A stretch of DNA of 46,927 bases from Opitutia bacterium (GTDB lineage Bacteria > Verrucomicrobiota > Verrucomicrobiia > Opitutales > Opitutaceae): assembly GCA_947461205.1 (NCBI GenBank), contig CANHJG010000030.1, positions 1-46,927 of the forward strand, in the 5' to 3' direction. Under the pieces are notes generated by a model, which saw only the letters and a list, made by a program, of their open reading frames with translations, was not told the origin of the DNA and did not search any database. A program made the position numbers and the translations under genes. Shown here piece after piece: positions 35,300 through 42,813 of the stretch. How positions within the stretch are numbered: the stretch's first letter is position 1; each line of letters begins with the position of its first letter.

Positions 35300-36853
35300 T
35301 CACGCCAGTTTCGCCGGCGCGGCCGGTTTCTCGGGTGGCGCCGGCCGCGGGAAGAGCACCAGCGCCCCCGCCACCTTCGCACCCGTGAGCTTGCCGCCCC
35401 AATTCAACTCGTCGCGCCACACCGCCCCCGGCGTGTAGCCGAGCACCGCGTTGATCTTCTCCGTCGTCGTCGGAGTGACGTGCTGGATAATCGCCACCGC
35501 GAGCCGCAACGCCTCCGCCATCGTGGCCAGCGACGTGCGCAGAAGGGCTGCGTCCTTGGCCTCGGTGGACTTGCCGAGTTTCCACGGCGCGCGTTTTTCG
35601 ATGTACGCGTTCGTCTCCGTGAGAAACACCATCGCCCGCTCCAAGGCCGTGTGAAACTGGTAGCCCTCGCACAGCGGGAGGAACTCGTCCCGCGTCTTCG
35701 TCCACAGGTCGCGCAGACTTTTTTCAAGGTCCTCCTCGACCTCCGCCGCCGGCACCACGCCGCCGGCGAACCGCGTCGTCATGTTCAGCGTGCGGTTCAC
35801 CAGATTGCCGAGGTTGTTCGCGAGTTCGCTGTTGTAGCGCACGAGAAACTGCTCGCGCGTAAAGTCGCTGTCCTGCCCGACATTCATCTCGCGGATCAGA
35901 AAATAGCGGAAGGCGTCGGCGCCAAACTCCGTCACGAGATCGAGCGGGTTGAGCGCATTGCCCGTGCTTTTCGACATCTTGGCCCCGCGCGTCATCCACC
36001 AACCGTGCGCGATGATCCCCTTCGGCAGCGAAATCCCCGCCGCCTTCAGCATGATCGGCCAGTAAACCGCATGCGGCGGCACCAAAATATCCTTGCCGAT
36101 CACATGGTGAGCCTCGGCCCAGATCTCGGGCCGGTCGGCCACCGCCGAATAGTAATTAAGCAACGCGTCAAACCACACGTACGTCACGTAGCCGGCGTCG
36201 AACGGCAGCGGAATCCCCCACTCCAGCCGCTCGCGCGGACGCGAGATGCAGAGGTCGTTCAACGGCTCCTTCAGAAATTCCAACACTTGCTTCTGGCGGT
36301 AGGCCGGAAAAATGAAGGTCTCGTTCGTCGTCAGAAACTCCACGAGCCACTCCTGATACTGCTTCAGTTTGAAAAAGTAGTTCGACTCCACGATCTCCGT
36401 CACCTCGCCGAACAGCTCCGGCCACGTGCCGTCGGGCAACCGGTCCTTCTCCTGCAGGAATTGCTCCTGCCGCGTCGAGTAAAAGCCCTTGTATTCCGCC
36501 TGGTAGATCTCGCCCTTGTCGAAGAGCTGCTGCAGCACCGCCCGCACGACCGTTTGGTGCCGCTCCTCGGTGGTGCGGATGAAATCGTCATTCGTGATCG
36601 TCAGCTTCGGCAGCAACGCCCGGAACTCCGCGCTCACTTCGTCGCAAAATTGCTGCGGCGCGATGCCCTTCTTCTTTGCGCTCGCCTGCACTTTTTGCCC
36701 GTGCTCGTCGACCCCGGTGAGAAAATGCACCCGGTCGCCCATCTGCCGCCGGAAGCGCGCGATGGTGTCGGTCAACACCTTTTCATAGGCGTGGCCCAGA
36801 TGGGGCGAACCGTTCACATAGTCGATGGCGGTCGTGATATAGAAGGACTTCAT
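35300..36853 (-). CDS. metG: Methionyl-tRNA synthetase
   Basis: 517 residues, class I aminoacyl-tRNA synthetase charging tRNA-Met. The HIGH-type motif is 'YVNGSPHLGHAYEKVLTD', and the KMSKS loop is 'GAKMSKSTGNALNPLDLV'. 'GVDEHGQKVQASAKKKG', 'YVTYVWFDALLNYYSAV' and 'VIGKDILVPPHAVYWPIML' place it among the short bacterial MetRS. No Cys-x-x-Cys zinc knuckle and no C-terminal tRNA-binding (EMAPII-like) domain are present, which is normal for this short type. The start (MKSFYITTAID) is at 36853. It is likely read together with menF-menD downstream. The longer frame upstream belongs to the divergent sensor-kinase gene. Confidence 0.95.
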   Translation of the reverse strand: MKSFYITTAIDYVNGSPHLGHAYEKVLTDTIARFRRQMGDRVHFLTGVDEHGQKVQASAKKKGIAPQQFCDEVSAEFRALLPKLTITNDDFIRTTEERHQTVVRAVLQQLFDKGEIYQAEYKGFYSTRQEQFLQEKDRLPDGTWPELFGEVTEIVESNYFFKLKQYQEWLVEFLTTNETFIFPAYRQKQVLEFLKEPLNDLCISRPRERLEWGIPLPFDAGYVTYVWFDALLNYYSAVADRPEIWAEAHHVIGKDILVPPHAVYWPIMLKAAGISLPKGIIAHGWWMTRGAKMSKSTGNALNPLDLVTEFGADAFRYFLIREMNVGQDSDFTREQFLVRYNSELANNLGNLVNRTLNMTTRFAGGVVPAAEVEEDLEKSLRDLWTKTRDEFLPLCEGYQFHTALERAMVFLTETNAYIEKRAPWKLGKSTEAKDAALLRTSLATMAEALRLAVAIIQHVTPTTTEKINAVLGYTPGAVWRDELNWGGKLTGAKVAGALVLFPRPAPPEKPAAPAKLA

Positions 36854-36941
36854 GGCAAGTCGGACAACAGAACGCGCCGCCGGCCGAATGTCGAAAGTTT
36901 TGACGCGCCTCCGCCCCCCGGGCAGGCTCCCCCGTGATCGC

Positions 36942-38003
36942 ATGAACCCGCTGCCGCGCTTTTTGGGCCTCGCCCTTTTCGTCCTTTTGGCGGCGCTCAC
37001 CGCCCTGCTCACCGTGCCCGCCTGGCAGAGCGCCCACCCGGAGGCGGCACCAGCCTTCGCTCCCGGCCCAACCGCGGCGCCCTCCGCTGATTCCCCGGCC
37101 GGCGCCGTCGCCCGGGCCTCCGCCCTATCGCAGCGCCTGGCCTTCGCACTCGCCCTCGCCGGCCTCGTGCTCGCTGGAGTTCTCGTCCTCACTCTCGCCC
37201 AGCGCGCCGCCCGCAACGGCGAAACCAGGGGTCCGTTATCCGCCGCCCGCACCGAGATCGCTACCCTCACCAAACTGGCCGAATCCTCGGTCGCCCAAGG
37301 GGCTGAACTCTCGCGCGAGCGCGACGTCCGCCGGCTCGCCGAAGAGGATGCGGACCTCAAACAGCATCTCCTCGCCCAGTCCGTCGCCGACAAAGTCCGC
37401 CTCGGTCACGACCTCCACGACGGTATCATCCAATCCCTCTACGCCGTCGGTCTCACCCTCGAGTCCACGCGGGCCCTCCGGCCCCACGACCCCGCCGAAG
37501 CCGACCGCCGCATCGACCAGAGCCGGGCCGCCCTCAACCAGACCATCCGCGACGTCCGCTCCTATATCGCCGGCCTGGCCCCCGACCGTCTTCACCGCGG
37601 CGGTTTTTCTCACGCGCTCGACGGGCTCCTCCGCGAACTGGGCGCCGGGCGCGCGGTGCGCTTTGACGTGAAAGTCGACGACACCGCCGCCCGCCTCTTC
37701 ACTCCGGAACAGACGGTCGACGCCCTCCACATCGCGCGCGAAGCCGTCAGCAACGCCCTGCGCCACGGCGGCGCCTCACTCGTCACGCTGCGCGTCCACC
37801 ACAGCGACCGCGAAGTCTGCCTCCTCGTGCAGGACAACGGCACCGGGTTCGACGCCGCCGCCCGGCGCGAGGGCGGCCACGGTCTCAGCAACATCCACGC
37901 CCGCGCCGCGCGCCTCGGCGCCACCGTCCGCCTCACCAGTCAACCCGGCGACGGCACCCGCGTCGTCGTCACCCTCCCGTTGCAGCCCGCTCCCGCCGCA
38001 TGA
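36942..38003 (+). CDS. NarX/DegS-type sensor histidine kinase
   Basis: 353 residues. Two hydrophobic segments (about residues 7-26 and 66-86) flank a short Ala/Pro-rich external loop, so it has little sensing domain. A coiled coil (about 100-145) leads to the HisKA_3 dimerisation domain with phospho-acceptor H159 in 'RLGHDLHDGIIQSLYAVGLTLE'. The ATPase domain has an N-box 'REAVSNALRHGG' (N271), 'VQDNGTGF' and 'GHGLSNIHARAARLGA'. The next gene, overlapping by ATGA, is the cognate regulator. The signal is unknown. Confidence 0.9.
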   Translation: MNPLPRFLGLALFVLLAALTALLTVPAWQSAHPEAAPAFAPGPTAAPSADSPAGAVARASALSQRLAFALALAGLVLAGVLVLTLAQRAARNGETRGPLSAARTEIATLTKLAESSVAQGAELSRERDVRRLAEEDADLKQHLLAQSVADKVRLGHDLHDGIIQSLYAVGLTLESTRALRPHDPAEADRRIDQSRAALNQTIRDVRSYIAGLAPDRLHRGGFSHALDGLLRELGAGRAVRFDVKVDDTAARLFTPEQTVDALHIAREAVSNALRHGGASLVTLRVHHSDREVCLLVQDNGTGFDAAARREGGHGLSNIHARAARLGATVRLTSQPGDGTRVVVTLPLQPAPAA

Positions 38004-38650
38004 CCACGCCCCCCAAACCCCGTGTCCGCCTCGTGCTCGTCGACGACAGCGAGGTCGTCCGCATGGGCCTGCGCGCCCTCCTCGGCACCGATCCCTCGCT
38101 CGAGATTGTCGGCGAGGCGGGCAACGTCGCCACCGGCGTGCAAACCTGCCTGCATCTCCGCCCCGACGTCGCCCTGCTCGACATCCGCCTGCCGGACGGC
38201 ACCGGCTTCGACGTGTGCCGCCAGATCCTGAAATCGCTTCCCGCCATCCGCGTCTTGATCCTCACTTCCGTCACGGACGAAACCCTGGTCGACGAAGCGA
38301 TCCGCGCCGGGGCCCACGGTTATTTGCTCAAGGAAATCGACGGCCGCGGCCTCGTGCAGGCGATCCATGACGTCGCCGCTGGAAAATCCATTCTCGACCC
38401 CGCCGTCACCGCCCGCGTCATGCAGTTCGTCCGTTCCGCCGGCGCCGCCGACCGCACCCTGACCTCCCTGTCCGCGCAGGAAAAACGCGTGCTCGCGCTC
38501 ATCGCCGAGGGCCTGACCAACAAGGAAGTCGCCGTCCAACTCGGCCTGAGCGACAAGACCGTGAAGAATTATCTGAGCACGGTCTTCGAAAAACTTCACG
38601 TCTCCCGCCGCGCTGAAGCCGCCGTCATCTACGCCCAGCAAAAAAAGTAG
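38000..38650 (+). CDS. NarL/LuxR-type response regulator
   Basis: 216 residues. The receiver domain has the acidic pocket 'LVDDSEVV', the phospho-acceptor D61 in 'DVALLDIRLPDGTGFD' and the Lys of 'GYLLKEID'. After a linker, the LuxR helix-turn-helix is 'LTSLSAQEKRVLALIAEGLTNKEVAVQLGLSDKTVKNYLSTVFEKLHVSRRAEAAV'. It should bind DNA as a dimer once phosphorylated by the overlapping kinase. Target genes are not shown by sequence. Its stop codon lies in the left arm of an inverted repeat. Confidence 0.93.
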   Translation: MTTPPKPRVRLVLVDDSEVVRMGLRALLGTDPSLEIVGEAGNVATGVQTCLHLRPDVALLDIRLPDGTGFDVCRQILKSLPAIRVLILTSVTDETLVDEAIRAGAHGYLLKEIDGRGLVQAIHDVAAGKSILDPAVTARVMQFVRSAGAADRTLTSLSAQEKRVLALIAEGLTNKEVAVQLGLSDKTVKNYLSTVFEKLHVSRRAEAAVIYAQQKK

Positions 38651-38716
38651 GGCGAGGCTCCGACCCGCTCTGGCCCGCTCCGGGACTGCGAGGCGCGGGT
38701 CATAGACCCGCCCTAC
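38647..38716. repeat. Inverted REP-like pair holding the stop codons of both convergent genes
   Basis: The ends GTAGGGCG (38647-38654) and CGCCCTAC (38709-38716) are perfect inverted arms, and inside them GACCCGC (38662-38668) pairs with GCGGGTC (38695-38701). Each half is a diverged copy of the other (18 of 22 bases). The response-regulator stop (38648-38650) and the rdgB stop (38715-38713, minus) both lie within the GTAGGG ends. It may serve as a bidirectional terminator. Confidence 0.75.
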
Positions 38717-39315
38717 TTCCGACCCCGCGCCCACGCCGCGAGCTCCGCCCACGCCCGCGCCCGGTGGCTCAGCGTGGATTTCACCGCGTCGCCCAGTTCC
38801 GCCAAACTCGCTCCGTGCCCGTCCGGCACAAACAGCGGATCGTAACCAAACCCCGCCCCGCCCCGCGGCGCGTGGCTCAACCGGCCCGCGCACTTTCCCT
38901 CGAACACCTGCTCCGCCCCGCCGGGTCCGACCACACACAACACGCACACAAAATAAGCCCCGCGCCGCTCGTCCGGCACGCCGCTCATCGTCGCCACCAG
39001 CTTCGCCAGGTTGGCCGCCGCGTCGCCTTGCGGCCCGGCATAGTAGGCCGACTCGACGCCCGGCCCCCCGCCGAGCTCGGCCACGCACAACCCGCTGTCG
39101 TCCGCCAGTACCCACGCGTCCGCCGGCAGCTTCGCCCGCAACGCATGCGCCTTCTTGCGCGCGTTGCCCACAAACGTCCCCGTGTCTTCCGCCACCGCCG
39201 GCATCCCGCCGACCGCCCGCGCCGACCCGATTTCGATCGCGAGCGCCGCCGCGTCCGCGAGCGCCTGCAGCTCCGCCGCCTTGTGCGCGTTACTTGACGC
39301 CAAAAAAAGTTTCAT
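38713..39315 (-). CDS. rdgB: RdgB/HAM1-type non-canonical purine NTP pyrophosphatase
   Basis: 200 residues, the usual size. It hydrolyses dITP, ITP and XTP to monophosphates to keep them out of DNA. The N-terminus 'LFLASSNAHKAAELQAL' is the substrate loop (S-x-N-x-x-K). 'VAEDTGTFVGNARKKAHAL', 'WVLADDSGLCVAELGGGPGVESAYYAG' and 'GRLSHAPRGGAGFGYDPLFVPDG...LAEL' with 'KSTLSHRARAW' are all diagnostic. Its start overlaps the end of ribD by 26 bases. Confidence 0.95.
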   Translation of the reverse strand: MKLFLASSNAHKAAELQALADAAALAIEIGSARAVGGMPAVAEDTGTFVGNARKKAHALRAKLPADAWVLADDSGLCVAELGGGPGVESAYYAGPQGDAAANLAKLVATMSGVPDERRGAYFVCVLCVVGPGGAEQVFEGKCAGRLSHAPRGGAGFGYDPLFVPDGHGASLAELGDAVKSTLSHRARAWAELAAWARGRK

Positions 39316-40450
39316 CGATCAGCAGCTTCTCCGGATAGACCACCCGGCCGCGCACCAGCGCATCCTCCCCAAACGTCTCGTGCCGCACGTCCGCCAGCCG
39401 CACGCCCTGGTCGACGCGCTCAGGCCGCAGCCCGCTGAAGACGCTCTTCGCCTTGTCGTCGGCGAACAGCACCGGCGCCCGGTAGTTGAACAAATAGTCG
39501 AGCTGCTTCGCCCGGACGAGCTCGCTCACCAGTTGCGAACCGCCCTCGAAGTAAACGCCGGCGATCCGCTCCTCCGCGCACTTCTTCCGGAAATCCGCGA
39601 ACGACACCCGTTGCGTCGGCGAGTCGAGCAGCCACACCTTGATCCCCAGATCGCGCAGCTTGCGCACATAGCCGAGCCCGCCGTGCGGCGTCGTCACCAC
39701 AATCGTGCGCGCGCAAAATTCGTCCGTAAACACCGCCGGCAAACTCTTGTCCACGACGGTCCGCAGCAGCCCGTCGAACACAAACCGCCACGGGCACCAC
39801 TCCGGCACGCCCGCCTGCCGCGCCGTGAGCCGCGGATTGTCCTGCAAGACCGTCATCGCGCCCACCGCAATCGCCGGGAACAGCCGCCGCCACCGGTGCA
39901 CATCGGCGCGCGACGCTTCGCTGCTGATCCACCGCGACTCGCCCGTCCGGCACGCGATCTTCCCGTCGAGCGTCGACGCGGCCTTCGCCGCCAGCAGCGG
40001 CCCGCCCGTCGTGATCCAGTGGTTGAAAATCAAATTCAGGTCCGTGCACTCCTGCGCCAACACGCCTTCGATGACCTCGATCCCCGCCGCCCGCATCACC
40101 GCAAACCCTTTGCCCGCGTGCGCCGGATTGGGATCAGTCGCCCCGACCACCACGCGCTTGATCCCCGAAGCGATGATCGCATCCGTGCAGGCGCCCGTGC
40201 GCCCGTGCGTCGAGCACGGTTCCATCGTCACATAGAGCGTCGCGCCCGGCCGCGGCGGTTTGCCGCGCGCCAACAGCGCCAACCGTTCCGCGTGCGGCCC
40301 GCCATCCGGCGCCGTCGCCCCTTCCGCCACCACGTGCCCGTCCTCGACGATCAGCGCCCCGACCATCGGGTTCGGGTGCGTCGTCCCCCACACCCCGCGC
40401 GCGAGCCCCAGCGCCCGGCGAAGGTAAACGTCGTGTTCAGCCGCTGACAT
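39290..40450 (-). CDS. ribD: Bifunctional riboflavin deaminase/reductase
   Basis: 386 residues. The N-terminal deaminase has 'HPNPMVGALIVEDGHVVAEGAT', 'PHAERLALL' (zinc His and catalytic Glu) and 'YVTMEPCSTHGRTGACTDAII' (two zinc Cys). The C-terminal reductase (from about residue 150) has 'AAKAASTLDGKIA', 'ESRWISSEASRADVHRWR', 'AVGAMTVLQDNPRLTAR' and 'GVYFEGGSQLVSELV', all RibD signatures. It catalyses the second and third steps of riboflavin synthesis. An ATG at 40471 would add seven residues; 40450 (MSAAEHDVYLRRAL) begins at the conserved part. It overlaps the upstream hydrolase gene by 14 bases. Confidence 0.93.
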   Translation of the reverse strand: MSAAEHDVYLRRALGLARGVWGTTHPNPMVGALIVEDGHVVAEGATAPDGGPHAERLALLARGKPPRPGATLYVTMEPCSTHGRTGACTDAIIASGIKRVVVGATDPNPAHAGKGFAVMRAAGIEVIEGVLAQECTDLNLIFNHWITTGGPLLAAKAASTLDGKIACRTGESRWISSEASRADVHRWRRLFPAIAVGAMTVLQDNPRLTARQAGVPEWCPWRFVFDGLLRTVVDKSLPAVFTDEFCARTIVVTTPHGGLGYVRKLRDLGIKVWLLDSPTQRVSFADFRKKCAEERIAGVYFEGGSQLVSELVRAKQLDYLFNYRAPVLFADDKAKSVFSGLRPERVDQGVRLADVRHETFGEDALVRGRVVYPEKLLIDETFFGVK

Positions 40451-41072
40451 AGGGGTTGGTGGCACGTTCATGGACAACCGTCGTCTTAGGCCCGTGCCCG
40501 GGAAAGACGACTGTCTTTTCCGGCAGCGTGTAAATTTGATCGCGAATGGACTTTTCGAGCTGCGCAAAATCTCCGCCCGGCAGATCCGCGCGCCCCACGC
40601 TACCCTTGAACAACGCATCGCCGACGAACGCCGCGCCCGCGGCGGCGAAGTAAAACATCACGTTCCCCGGACAATGCCCCGGCACATGCCGCACCTCGAC
40701 GTCGAGCCCGAGCGCCGAGAATTTCTCACCCTGCACGACCCAATGGTCCACGCGCACGGCCTCCAGGTCAATTTTATCCCCCATGAAGCGCTTCATGATC
40801 TCCGGCGTTTCAATCAGCACGCGGTCCTCCGCGTGGGCCCGCACCTTCGCGCCCGTCGCCCGCACGACCGCCGCCCCGCCTTGCGTATGATCCCAGTGCC
40901 CATGCGTGAGCCACAGCTCGGTCAGCCGGCAGTGCTCCTTGTTCAAAATCGGCTCAACGTCCGCCCACACGTCCCCCGGTGCATCGATCAGCACTGCCTC
41001 GCCGCGCTCCGGCGCAGTCAGCAAGTAAGCATTCGTCTGGATCGGCCCGGCGGGCAGCACATGAAGGTTCAC
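40437..41072 (-). CDS. Glyoxalase II-like metallo-beta-lactamase-fold hydrolase
   Basis: 211 residues. 'LWLTHGHWDHTQGGAAVV' carries the HxHxDH zinc motif, 'VRHVPGHCPGNVMFYF' the next His, 'AAFVGDALFKGSVGRADLPGG' the bridging Asp, and 'VVFPGHGPKTTVVHERATNPYV' the last His. These features match the YcbL/GloB-like hydrolases. The Trp in place of a residue after HGH is common in this subgroup. Probable thioester hydrolase, such as hydroxyacylglutathione hydrolase, though the thiol is unknown. It is the first gene of a minus operon with ribD and rdgB, divergent from leuB. Confidence 0.9.
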   Translation of the reverse strand: MNLHVLPAGPIQTNAYLLTAPERGEAVLIDAPGDVWADVEPILNKEHCRLTELWLTHGHWDHTQGGAAVVRATGAKVRAHAEDRVLIETPEIMKRFMGDKIDLEAVRVDHWVVQGEKFSALGLDVEVRHVPGHCPGNVMFYFAAAGAAFVGDALFKGSVGRADLPGGDFAQLEKSIRDQIYTLPEKTVVFPGHGPKTTVVHERATNPYVSG

Positions 41073-41161
41073 GCCGCCAAGAGAGGGCCTTTCCCGGGGG
41101 CCGCAACCGCGAAAATTCCCCTTCCCCTTTCCCGCCCCCCTCTGTAGCCATTCGGGTTCCT

Positions 41162-42265
41162 ATGCCCACACTCAAGTTCGCCGTCCTTGCTGGAGACTAC
41201 ATTGGCCCCGAGGTGATGACCGAGGCCCTGCGCGTGTTCGCCCACGTCGCCCGGCAGGAAAACCTCACCCTCGCCTACACGCAGGCCGACGTCGGCGGCG
41301 CCGGCATCGATCACCACGGCAAGGCCCTCCCCGACTCCACGCTCAAAATCTGCGCTGAGTCCGACGCCATCCTCTTCGGCTCCGTCGGCGGACCGAAATG
41401 GGAAAAACTCCCGCCCAAGGAGCAACCCGAACGCGCCGCCCTCCTCCCGCTGCGCAAGCACTTCACCCTCTTCGCCAACATCCGCCCCGGCCTCCTCTAC
41501 CGCGAGCTCACCGACGCCTCCCCGCTCAAGTCCGAGCGCATCCCCCACGGCATCGACATCGTCTGTATCCGCGAACTCACCGGCGGCGTTTACTTCGGCC
41601 TCCCCAAGGTCACCACCACCCTCCCCGACGGCGACATCCAAGCCATCGATACGATGGTCTACAAAAAATCCGAGATCGAACGTATCCTCCAGGTCGCCAT
41701 CACGACCGCCCGCGCCCGCAAGAAAAAACTCTGCTCCGTCGACAAGGCCAACGTCCTCGAAACCTCTGTCCTCTGGCGCAAGACCGTCACCGACTACATG
41801 GCCACCCACGCGCCCGACATCGCGCTCAGCCACATGTATGTCGACAACGCCGCGATGCAGCTCGCCCGCGACCCGAACCAGTTCGACGTCTTCGTCACCG
41901 AAAACATGTTCGGCGACATCCTCTCCGACGAGATGGCCGTCATCTGCGGTTCCCTCGGCATGCTCTCCTCCGCATCGCTCGGCGCGGGGAAAAATTCCCT
42001 CGGCCTGCCCTTCGGGCTCTACGAACCCGCCGGCGGCACTGCCCCCGACATCGCCGGCAAGGGCATCGCCAATCCCTGCGCCCAAATCCTCTCCGTCGCC
42101 CTGATGCTCCGCTTCAGCTTCGGCCTCGACGCCGTCGCGGCACGCATCGAGGCCGCCGTCCGCGCCGCCGTCACCGGCGGTACGCGCACCGGCGACATCG
42201 CCTTCGGCAAACCCGCCGTGGGCACCCAGGCGATGGCCGACGCGATCATCGCGCAGCTCGGCTGA
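41162..42265 (+). CDS. leuB: 3-isopropylmalate dehydrogenase
   Basis: 367 residues, NAD-dependent oxidative decarboxylation in leucine synthesis. Motifs are '[38 protein letters not shown]', '[16 protein letters not shown]', '[21 protein letters not shown]', '[49 protein letters not shown]' and '[27 protein letters not shown]'. The set is complete. One difference is that the N-terminal 'GDGIGPEV' of most family members reads GDYIGPEV. The start at 41162 opens the family N-terminus. No other leu gene is adjacent. Confidence 0.96.
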   Translation: MPTLKFAVLAGDYIGPEVMTEALRVFAHVARQENLTLAYTQADVGGAGIDHHGKALPDSTLKICAESDAILFGSVGGPKWEKLPPKEQPERAALLPLRKHFTLFANIRPGLLYRELTDASPLKSERIPHGIDIVCIRELTGGVYFGLPKVTTTLPDGDIQAIDTMVYKKSEIERILQVAITTARARKKKLCSVDKANVLETSVLWRKTVTDYMATHAPDIALSHMYVDNAAMQLARDPNQFDVFVTENMFGDILSDEMAVICGSLGMLSSASLGAGKNSLGLPFGLYEPAGGTAPDIAGKGIANPCAQILSVALMLRFSFGLDAVAARIEAAVRAAVTGGTRTGDIAFGKPAVGTQAMADAIIAQLG

Positions 42266-42440
42266 CCCGCCCCTCGGGGCCGGGGCCGCTCCTCCCCACC
42301 GTGGCGGCGACGCCCCGCCCAGAACCAATGCGGTCGCGACGGTCGGGCGCAGATGCTCCGCGTGGGCCGCTGCGCCCTCCGCCTCGATCCGTGCGATGTG
42401 CGGGTGGGGCGAAACGGTACCCGTGCGACCCGCCCCCGCC

Positions 42441-42809
42441 TCAGCGCGCCAACAACTCGTCCACGGCCGCGATGAACACCTCGGCCCGAAAGGGTTTGGC
42501 CAGCACCTTGGCCGCGCCCATCGCCTGCGCCATGTGCAGATAGTCCGCCGCGCTCACCCGTCCTCCGCCGGAGATCGCCATGAGTTTCACCGGCGGCACG
42601 TGGCGCCGTAGCGCCATCAACACCTCCAAGCCTTCGCCTTCTGGCATCACGATGTCCGTGATCACGAGGTCGGCGGCGGCATGCGGAAACAGCGCCAATC
42701 CCTCCCGTCCGTTACGCGCTTCAATCACCGTGTGTCCGAAGTGGACCAACGTCAGCCGGAGCATAGTGCGGACGTCGTCGTCGTCGTCGATGAGCAGAAT
42801 ATGGCCCAT
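42441..42809 (-). CDS. Stand-alone CheY-like receiver protein
   Basis: 122 residues, one receiver domain only. The acidic pocket is 'HILLIDDDDDVRTML', phospho-acceptor D52 is in 'DLVITDIVMPEGEGLEVL', and S80 and K105 are in 'LMAISGGG' and 'KVLAKPF'. No output domain, so it should act by protein contact or as a phosphate relay. It starts four bases after the hybrid-kinase stop and is the last gene in the kai operon, so it is the likely downstream partner of the kinase (inference). Confidence 0.93.
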   Translation of the reverse strand: MGHILLIDDDDDVRTMLRLTLVHFGHTVIEARNGREGLALFPHAAADLVITDIVMPEGEGLEVLMALRRHVPPVKLMAISGGGRVSAADYLHMAQAMGAAKVLAKPFRAEVFIAAVDELLAR

Positions 42810-42813
42810 GGGA

